Shown here: positions 23,989-29,164 of the stretch, piece by piece | Layout of the letters: each line of letters begins with the position of its first letter | How positions within the stretch are numbered: position 1 is the stretch's first letter | DNA from: Lingula anatina | Taxonomy: Eukaryota; Brachiopoda; Lingulata; Lingulida; Lingulidae | NCBI RefSeq assembly: GCF_001039355.2 | Contig: NW_019773578.1 | Location: 47,997-77,160, forward strand | Reading direction: 5' to 3' | DNA length: 29,164 bases | Program-made: the position numbers and the translations under genes | The notes under the pieces: generated by a model | What the model saw: only the letters and a program-made list of their open reading frames with translations | Told to the model about the DNA's origin: nothing | Databases searched by the model: none

Positions 23989-26900
23989 TGATAAGGTTAG
24001 ACTTGGCTCTGGGCGTGACAGGAGTGCAGATGAAGGGACCCAGTGCTGCATCAGAAGGCTGCGGTCTGGAAATACACGAAATGGAGTGTGTACCATGAGT
24101 AACTGCAGAGACCCATGTGCTTGTGTGCAATAACAGACTGTTGTGTGCATGAGCGTATGCTGGTGTGTATTAGGGTGCATTCCCAGAGATTTAGATCGAT
24201 CCAGAGGTTTAGATTTAGATCGACCTAACTGGGGGTTTACGCTAAATTGCAGTCAGCCGAGCACGCACCATAGTTAATTACCCCCTTACAGCTTTTAGTA
24301 GGTGGGACAGATGCTTAAGCCGGCTAAGCTGACAGTAATCTAGTGAGACTATCCACAGGGATAGATCGATCTAAAATCTATGGGAATGGGGTCTTAGTGC
24401 GGAACGCCTGTCAGGCTTATTTGTAATCATGTGCATGTTCCTGTGCATGTTTGAATTCATCTCCTGTAACAATAAAGCAATCCTTTTCTACTTAGACTTA
24501 GTACATGAAATTTGCTTATCAAACATTAAGGAACAAATTCTATTAGTCATTAGTTGAGTACCTCTGGCGTTTGCTGGAATGTAAAAGTAACCAATCTGCT
24601 GTCACCCCCCCCCCCACCTGCCCCCCCTCTTTCACCTGTTCCTGACAGGTGTCTGTTGTGGCAGCAGCCACGTCTCTCCTTTTTTTTCACATCCCCTCAA
24701 TTCCCCCCCTCCCCCTCCCTCACTCACCTGTTCCTGACAGGAGTCTGCTCTGGCGGTGGTCGTGTCTCTCCTATCTTCTCCAGTACAGCATTGATCAACA
24801 TGGCGTTAGAGATTACTTTTTGGTTGTTGTTATGGTGCACTACTGTTGACAGGGGACGGGGTCGCTGAACTATAAATAAATAAACAAATAAATACATACC
24901 TAAATAGATTAATAAATTACCAGAGTCACAAATCTGAGAGTAATATAAGACACCAGAAAACAGTTTTACCATGATTTCAAGTGAAAATATTTCTGTGAAC
25001 TTTAAAGTAACTGTGACAAAAAGACAGCCACACAGCTTCAGTGACAAGGCCAGAATGAGAAAAATATCTCATAATAAAGTTAATCCCAAGAAAATACTCT
25101 CCACATACTTTCTCTCCTGGTCAAATGCATAGTCTTCTTTGGCCTGTGGTCATTGCCAAAGGTCAGCTTTCTCTGGACGCTGGGCAGGACCTTGGAGTAA
25201 CAGTCCACAATGGAGTTTCTGGCGGCAGCTCTCTCCCTGGTCTTAGGATCACTCTCGTGCTATATGAAAAAAATAGGGAGAAATAACCAAGAGTTTTTTA
25301 TCACCATGGAAAGTGTTTTCTCAGCATGTGTTGATGACTGAAAAAGTGGAGACAGCTTATCATCTTAGTTGTGAAAAGATCTAAAAAAAAAAAAAAAAAA
25401 GCCAACACCAAAGTCAGATATGAAATATCCAGATTCATTTTTATTCCAATAGTAATAAATATAACGCTCTTTTAATAAACTCAATAGAGTTGATACACAA
25501 GTGGGTATATAACAAAGCAACAACTCACAAGTAAAGTCTGCCCCAGTTTCTCGTTGAGTCGTATGGCCTCCACATAGCGTGCACGTTGCAGGAAGTGCAG
25601 CATGAGGATCTCCATGTTGCGTGTTTCCTTGCTGTCGCGCAGATATTGTAAGAGCTGCCTCTCCTCCCCGTCTGTGAGCGGTAACTGTAGGAGACGGTCT
25701 ATTGTCTTGGCTGAAAATAGTGACGTAAAAATTACGAATAGGTGTCATTTGGATGGTGGTGAAGGTTGAAGAGGTGGGGTGCAATTAGACAAGGAAAGGT
25801 TTCACTAAATAAAAAGCTAGTATTTCTTGACATAATAAATGGCAAACAATTTTATATAAATAAAAGTTTCAGGGTGACAAAGAATTCTTATGAATGTCAT
25901 ATTCACATCTTATGCTTTTACACTAGAGTCTACTTGCAATGATGTTTGTTTATCAGTTATATAATCATAAATACAATATATTGCATAATATCATTTAACA
26001 GAAATGTGTCACTTACTCTGCTGGCAGGCAGTGAAGAGATGTCCCAGTAAATTATCATTATCCCTCTCATTATTACTGCACACTTTCTGGTATTCAAAGG
26101 CTTCAGATATCAGGCTGAAAAAAATAGCAGAAAACCACAAACTTTTATTCACAGTTTTTGGTATTTAAATGCTTTAGATTTCTGATTAAAATGAAATTAA
26201 TCAAATACAGATGTCAAAGACGGCACATATACAGAGATGTAACAAAGGGATCAAGAAACAGAATAAATGACAGTTGGTAAAAAATAGATTTTTTTAAGAA
26301 AGAAGACTAAATCCAATCACACTTGTTGAAATATTTGTGTTTGTTCCAAATCATTTTTCTAACACCTATACCTTCATCTTTAAACTGAGATAGATAAGTT
26401 ATTTTTTGAAGCATTCTAGTCTATATGATCCATATTCTGAAGGTGGAAGTCACAGTCAAGTTTCAAGATTTCCCAACCTAACCTCTGACCTCTGACCTCA
26501 TTACTTACCCATTGGCCAACAACACAGTGAGGTGTAACCTGACATCCTCGGGGGTCACCAGGGGTGGCTTCTTCACACGTAGGAACTTGAGGGCGATCTT
26601 CTCCTCTCCCTGGTACAGGAACGCTTTGATGATTCTGTTGTGTTGCCATGGTAACATCTCCTCTAGCAACATGGGGTCTAGGAGGAGTAAAACAGCCTCC
26701 TGGGAAAGAAACCATGGAAACAGGTGAAATGTGGTTAACAAATCAGAATAAAAGTATAAATGGAGTAGGTTGAATTTAGCACCAATTAATCTACCCTCAC
26801 TCCAGCATAAATACCCAAAAAAGTTGAACACACATTTACAACAAAGATATTTGAGTCAAAATGGTGATAATAAGGCAACTGTTGCAAAACTGCTTTTTTC

Positions 26901-28999
26901 TTTGATTGAATAATTTGTCAATTCACTTTGCAATCATTATGCTATTCAAAACCAATCCCTCAAAACATTGTAATTTACCCTGAATCATCATGCTATCCAA
27001 ATCCAATCCCTCAAAACCTTGTAATTCACAAACAACTGGTTTACTAATTCATCTTCCATTTAACACCCAGAAAACTTTTATTATAATAATTATTATAATA
27101 TTTCAACCACCATTTCTAGCACATTAAATCTTAAACTTGTGGAATATCTTACCTCAAAGTCTTTATGATCCAGCAGCCAAAACCCCTGGATCATCCTAGT
27201 TCTACTCTGAGGAAGGTGGATGGCTTGGCAGAATCTGCTCAGTCTGTCTACCAACTGTTAAAAATAATAAAAATGGAAGTGTACAATAAAATATGAATAG
27301 ATAAAAAAAACACTGTTAAGATCCAAATCCATACCTTCTGAGCATAATTGCACAGATATTATTTAGTACACAGGAAAACTTTTGTTGTTTTTTTTTCATA
27401 TTCAAAAATATGAACGGTCTGCAGGCTTGTTAGCTTAAGCTGGCTTGTTTACTGTTTGGGCAGATCTAAATAAAAAAAATGTTGTATAAAGATTGTATAA
27501 TATTTAGTGTTGAAAACAGTAATATATAAGTAAACACCATAACACATTTTGATCTTTCTCGCTCCTCAAGGAGATGAGGTCTAGGAAGAAGTATTATCAT
27601 GAAGCAGACAACATAATCTAAATCCATCTCATCTACTCACATTCTGATCTTTCTCTCCCATCATAGAGATGAGGTCCAGGAAGAAGTAAGCCACCAGACT
27701 GTGTTTACTGGCCAGAGAGATGTTTTCCAACAAATATATTGTCAGTAAAGCCTGGAATATGGTTACAAAACAGTTGAAAATAATGAAAAGTATAATATCA
27801 AATTTTTGGGCCCATTATGATGTAAAATTTGTTTTAGCTAAATAGATGGATTAACTTTTTAAAGTTTGTGTACCGTCTCTTTGTGTTTTACTGCATACTT
27901 CACCAGTGTGTGCTTGTCAATGCGGATGTGTACCCACTCGTGTTGAACATCATACAGGGATGAGACTGCCATTTAGTGAAAAAGTCGAAAAACATGGCAA
28001 GGGGGCCAAGGGGCCACTTAGGCCAATAATATTTTTTTGCTCCTAAAAGGTTGGAAATCCCCTGAAAAGATGAAAAATCTCAACCCTGCACAGATTTATA
28101 AGCAGTCTCTGTCAACCTTTCCCTCTTACTACCAACAAAATACCAGTATTCCCTAGAGTATTTCCTAGAGGCATACGCACTTACATGTAGACTCTTGGGA
28201 GGGTAGAGCCCAGCTCCGCCCTGTTTACTCCAGAGAGCCCTGACAGCCGCAGCTTCTTCGTCTATCATCCCATCTATCATGAGAAGGTCTGTCTCCTGTA
28301 TATCACTGAAATAACACAGTAGGTGAGGACAGAGATGAAAAGATAATTTATTTGTGATTCTGTGTGTAGGTTCTCTTCTGGATATCACTGAAATAACACA
28401 GTAGGAGTGGACAGAGATGAAAGACAATTTATTTTGTGATTTATGTGTGTAGGTTATCTTCTGGATATCACTGAAATAACCCAGTGGAAGGGGATAAAGA
28501 TGAAAGACCTTTTGTCACAAACTCAGAAAATATCCATACTCAGATAAGATATATCCATGTGACATTCATCATCCTCCTCCTCAATCTCAGTACATCAAAA
28601 TATCTCTCATTCTCTGTTTGCGATAAAAAGAAATTTCTCAGTATGTGATAAAAGTGATTTTTGATCTCTATTACATAACATTATTCACCAAACTAATGAA
28701 ACTTTTTAAACATCTACAAGAGGTTAGAACAGGATAAGGAGGGTAGGGAGATAAGAAAGATATTTTTGGGGGGGTGGGGGTGGGGGTTGGGGTGACATAT
28801 GAAATAAAAATCTGTATCCATGCTCAATATAATTATGTGTGAGACAATTGCCAAGATCAGATCGTACAATCTGATAATCTCTGTGTCTGAGTCAAAATCT
28901 ACCTGTGCAGCCTGCTAATCTGTTGTCGCCTAGTCTGGTATTCGTGGCCTAGGACGGAGGCGGGGTAACAGTACTGGCCACTAGGGGGAGACTCTGCTT
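16760..28999 (-). CDS. AHCTF1: ELYS/AHCTF1-like nucleoporin, C-terminal two-thirds (5' end outside window)
   Basis: Exons from 5' to 3' on the minus strand: 28999-28903, 28305-28185, 27751-27641, 27254-27153, 26699-26509, 26114-26017, 25710-25529, 25259-25109, 24869-24728, 24065-23988, 23607-23452, 23225-23035, 22697-22502, 22075-21618, 21317-21186, 20514-19197, 18879-18760 (or 18781), 18416-18366, 17365-17179, 16943-16760. About 1,420 codons. All junctions are GT-AG and in phase except 22502/22075. The first exons form the helical ELYS domain (LYPPKSLHALLTIYLL, MLPWQHNRIIKAFLYQGE). The tail is disordered, basic and Ser/Pro-rich with AT-hook-like GRGRK. ELYS binds chromatin and recruits the Nup107-160 complex to start pore assembly. 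The N-terminal beta-propeller must lie to the right. Identification rests on domain order and recognisable helical-domain sequence. A different AT-hook protein is the main alternative. Confidence 0.82.
17366..18365 (-). other. ELYS intron with a foldback element
   Basis: AT-rich 17366-17925, then the foldback element 17931-18353. No other coding sequence that I can support. Confidence 0.6.
17931..18353. mobile_element. Foldback (MITE-like) element with nested inverted repeats
   Basis: Outer arms: TCTGTTCCACAAGAAACCTA at 17933 onward and its degenerate complement ending GGACTTTGTGAAACAGG at ~18350. Middle arms: CTCCAAGGGG (18081-18090) and CCCCTTGGAG (18248-18257). Inner arms: TTACATGTCTTGCACGCCC and GGCGTGCCAGACATCTAA. 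All arm pairs are centred near 18140-18175. No coding capacity. It shares an inner motif (GTAATTAACTAT) with the element at 24177-24388. Confidence 0.7.
18366..18416 (-). CDS. AHCTF1: ELYS 51-nt micro-exon
   Basis: Flanked by AACAG acceptor and GTAAGA donor, phase 1 at both ends, 17 codons: QLQFTFSEPTVIPHDL. It joins in frame on both sides (…DLESLPESLDMPG). It is too short for ordinary open-frame detection; support comes from phase fit and both splice sites. Confidence 0.7.
18760..18879 (-). CDS. AHCTF1: ELYS exon with two possible donors or an alternative C-terminus
   Basis: Begins TDVPAQPSEVEETPVTSRAK. Two in-phase donors exist: ACAC|GTAAGG (exon ends at 18760) and ACAG|GTAGAA (18781). Either joins in frame to the 51-nt exon at 18416. 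If neither is used, the frame runs on through KAKKSEEKGKKKFRTVKLCG to a TGA at about 18695, which would be a shorter protein end. Confidence 0.68.
18880..19196 (-). other. ELYS intron
   Basis: AT-rich; nothing recognisable besides splice sites. Confidence 0.6.
19197..20514 (-). CDS. AHCTF1: ELYS large tail exon, 439 codons, AT-hook-like and SPSR repeats
   Basis: A single exon, phase 0 in and phase 1 out. It begins RSASRSPSKSPPRHAPEMES. It is filled with KGRKSPSR, KSPSRSR and RSKSPEK motifs. Three tandem ~20-residue units start RRTRGSTPSR. GRGRK-type AT-hook cores occur as SPGRGRKTPAK (~19790-19806), SPGRGRNQRQ (~19875-19905) and GGRGKKTS. It ends VPRRATRATRASSVDSEV. AT-hooks bind the minor groove of AT-rich DNA; in ELYS this tail provides chromatin attachment. 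Low-complexity disorder and many SP sites suggest cell-cycle phosphorylation (inference). Confidence 0.85.
19909..20088 (-). repeat. AHCTF1: Three tandem RRTRGSTPxR coding repeats
   Basis: Three successive units start RRTRGSTPSRSDSPEKD, RRTRGSTPTRTELPEGE and RRTRGSTPSRTESPERV, separated by QIS or QQIS. Each carries a basic patch and TP/SP sites. DNA copies differ at many third positions, so the protein pattern is more conserved than the DNA. Confidence 0.85.
20515..21185 (-). other. ELYS intron
   Basis: AT-rich; includes a degenerate 48-bp tandem duplication at about 20653-20735 (TGTACGGAAATAGGAAATGC and TGTACAGAGATAGGAAACGT). No coding sequence. Confidence 0.6.
21186..21317 (-). CDS. AHCTF1: ELYS small exon, 44 codons
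   Basis: Phase 0 to phase 0. It encodes TSEFKTPPRPFHLSPRPISL, PALPTPPESVRG and SPTRSPSRLLRQ. The acceptor has a long pyrimidine tract. Its boundaries fit both neighbouring exons. Confidence 0.82.
21618..22075 (-). CDS. AHCTF1: ELYS acidic exon with RVSF motif
   Basis: Encodes EAMETTEDDGSSIV, HQRVSFQLENNNEE, an acidic stretch, and PSPVRRSPRFAHSEISEQ; phase 0 at its 3' end. RVSF (codons at 21987-21998) fits the RVxF docking motif of protein phosphatase 1, and ELYS/MEL-28 is known to dock PP1. The acceptor (exon begins 22075 or 22073) does not match the phase left by the preceding exon (22502), so either a small exon is missed or the sequence has an indel. Confidence 0.72.
22076..22501 (-). other. 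ELYS intron with an undetermined base and C run
   Basis: One N at 22136 is followed by a run of 14 C (to ~22151), typical of a poorly resolved homopolymer. The two flanking exons do not agree in phase, so a short exon or an indel may be hidden here. Confidence 0.6.
22502..24869 (-). CDS. AHCTF1: ELYS tail exons, proximal part (five)
   Basis: Exons 24869-24728 (IQRPRPLSTVVHHNNNQKVI..), 24065-23988 (PQPSDAALGPFICTPVTPRA), 23607-23452 (SEDTEIVYPSIQRDTRTEER, TPLASPVT), 23225-23035 (LLQTPPVKRRTPPTLKK, TPQSILKVRQVVKRSPSPSP) and 22697-22502 (NADLALETPPRYQRKK, FAGLSTPSPEPSPPK, RRTRRRSPTPE). They are rich in TP/SP sites, consistent with mitotic Cdk phosphorylation (inference). No folded domain is visible. 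Confidence 0.8.
23935..23987. repeat. (ATT)n microsatellite forming an ELYS splice donor
   Basis: About 17 ATT/TTA units end at 23987. On the minus strand the exon ends ATCAG and the intron begins GTAATAATAAT, so the repeat starts at the donor site itself. Confidence 0.93.
24177..24388. mobile_element. Foldback (MITE-like) element in an ELYS intron
   Basis: Inverted ends GCATTCCCAGAGATTTAGAT (24177) and complement ATCTAAAATCTATGGGAATG (24369-24388), with AGATCGAT next to each. Inner arms GCTAAATTGCAGTCAGCCG and CGGCTAAGCTGACAGTAATCT. No open frame. The middle contains ATAGTTAATTACCCCCTTAC, the complement of a segment at 18160-18180. Confidence 0.75.
24632..24771. repeat. Duplicated end of an ELYS exon with its donor
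   Basis: 24724-24771 (exon end and GTGAGTGAG donor on the minus strand) is matched by 24632-24680, which reads LLPQQTPVRNR followed by GTGAAAG. The real exon reads PPPEQTPVRNR. C- and T-rich low-complexity sequence separates the copies. Confidence 0.8.
25109..28999 (-). CDS. AHCTF1: ELYS helical-domain exons (eight)
   Basis: In order they encode AESPPSGQYCYPASVLGHEY..., SDIQETDLLMIDGMIDEE...LYPPKSLH, ALLTIYLLENISLASKHSLV, LVDRLSRFCQAIHLPQSRTR, EAVLLLLDPMLLEEMLPWQH, LISEAFEYQKVCSNNERDND, TKTIDRLLQLPLTDGEERQL and HESDPKTRERAAARNSIVDC...QRKLTFGNDHRPKK. The pattern is paired amphipathic helices, as in the ELYS alpha-solenoid, ending at a basic PKK segment where the disordered tail begins. Phases are continuous throughout. 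Confidence 0.85.
26935..27030. repeat. 51-bp intronic tandem duplication
   Basis: ATCATTATGCTATTCAAAAC... (26935-26979) and ATCATCATGCTATCCAAATC... (26986-27030), both followed by CAATCCCTCAAAAC(A/C)TTGTAATT(T/C)A. Confidence 0.85.
27549..27689. repeat. Duplicated end of an ELYS exon
   Basis: TTGATCTTTCTCGCTCCTCA... at 27549-27593 matches the true exon end CTGATCTTTCTCTCCCATCA... at 27643-27689, including GAGATGAGGTC(C/T)AGGAAGAAGTA. The copy lies in the intron just after the donor, as seen at other exons. Confidence 0.8.
27752..28184 (-). other. ELYS intron with an unassigned exon-like segment
   Basis: 27965-27874 on the minus strand is bounded by TGGCAG and GTACAC and reads SLYDVQHEWVHIRIDKHT.. 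in one frame. Its neighbours join directly in phase without it (SLH|ALLTIYLL), and inclusion of the 92 nt would shift the frame into an early TGA. It may be a gene fragment or an occasional exon. Confidence 0.45.
28290..28520. repeat. 82-bp tandem triplication covering an ELYS splice acceptor
   Basis: ATATCACTGAAATAACACAG occurs at ~28300, ~28382 and (with one change) ~28465, each followed by similar GGACAGAGATGAAA-type sequence. Only the first lies at the exon border; on the minus strand each copy contains TTATTTCAG|TGATAT. Confidence 0.88.
28521..28902 (-). other. ELYS intron
   Basis: AT-rich with a G-rich run at ~28769-28792. No coding sequence. Confidence 0.6.
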
Positions 29000-29110
29000 C
29001 TGTAGGGAAAATGATTGAAAATATTACATAAAGTAAACCGCCTAAAATGTATTAGCTAAAAAAATTCTAACAGATAAAATGAATTAATACATGAATAATT
29101 AACCTTACAA

Positions 29111-29164
<54 letters not shown>
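29000..29164. other. ELYS intron ending in a GA microsatellite at the window edge
   Basis: Short AT-rich sequence, then (GA)n from about 29113 to the last base. The repeat's real length is unknown because the window stops inside it. Confidence 0.85.

Noticed and set aside
23835-24180. Frames with poly-Tyr or poly-Asn
   Set aside because: Translation of the ATT repeat; the real coding segment here is the minus-strand exon 23988-24065.

Overview
The window is animal genomic DNA. Genes are split into many short exons with GT-AG introns, simple-sequence repeats (AAT, TC/CA, GA) and foldback elements are common, and there are no operons, CRISPR arrays or RNA genes that I can see. A tandem pair of family-9 endoglucanases, one carrying family-2 carbohydrate-binding modules (CBM2), next to a nucleoporin gene suggests a plant- or algae-eating lophotrochozoan, most likely a gastropod mollusc. 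Species cannot be told from sequence alone.

Region 1 (1-7.7 kb, + strand): the 3' part of a large secreted GH9 gene. It begins inside an array of CBM2 modules encoded by repeated 288-nt phase-0 exons, then continues into nine exons of a complete GH9 catalytic domain. The two aspartates of the DxxD motif and the His-containing motif are kept. The codon expected to encode the catalytic acid Glu (KNEVA in the neighbour) encodes Ala here, so this looks like a CBM-rich GH9 with a damaged active site.

Region 2 (7.7-9.3 kb): intergenic DNA with a 219-bp foldback element flanked by TTAA. Region 3 (9.3-14.8 kb, + strand): a complete ten-exon GH9 gene of 464 codons with a signal peptide, no CBM and all catalytic motifs intact. 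Most of its intron positions and phases match those of the first gene, so the two are tandem paralogues. They also share a 17-bp minisatellite in the same intron.

Region 4 (14.7-16.8 kb): AT-rich DNA between two convergent genes. Region 5 (16.8 kb to the right edge, - strand): the C-terminal ~1,420 codons, in 20 recognised exons, of a protein I assign to ELYS/AHCTF1 (MEL-28), the chromatin-binding nucleoporin that seeds nuclear pore assembly after mitosis. The alpha-helical domain lies to the right. The long disordered Ser/Pro/Arg-rich tail with AT-hook-like GRGRK motifs, an RVSF phosphatase-docking motif and a basic C-terminus lies to the left. The beta-propeller must be beyond the right edge.

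The GH9 pair would act outside the cell on cellulose; ELYS is an unrelated nuclear housekeeping gene. The most notable points are the Glu-to-Ala change in the CBM-rich GH9, the CBM2 array whose exon borders fall inside the modules, and repeated 45-140-bp tandem duplications across splice junctions, one of which gives the ELYS gene a second readable C-terminus and stop codon.
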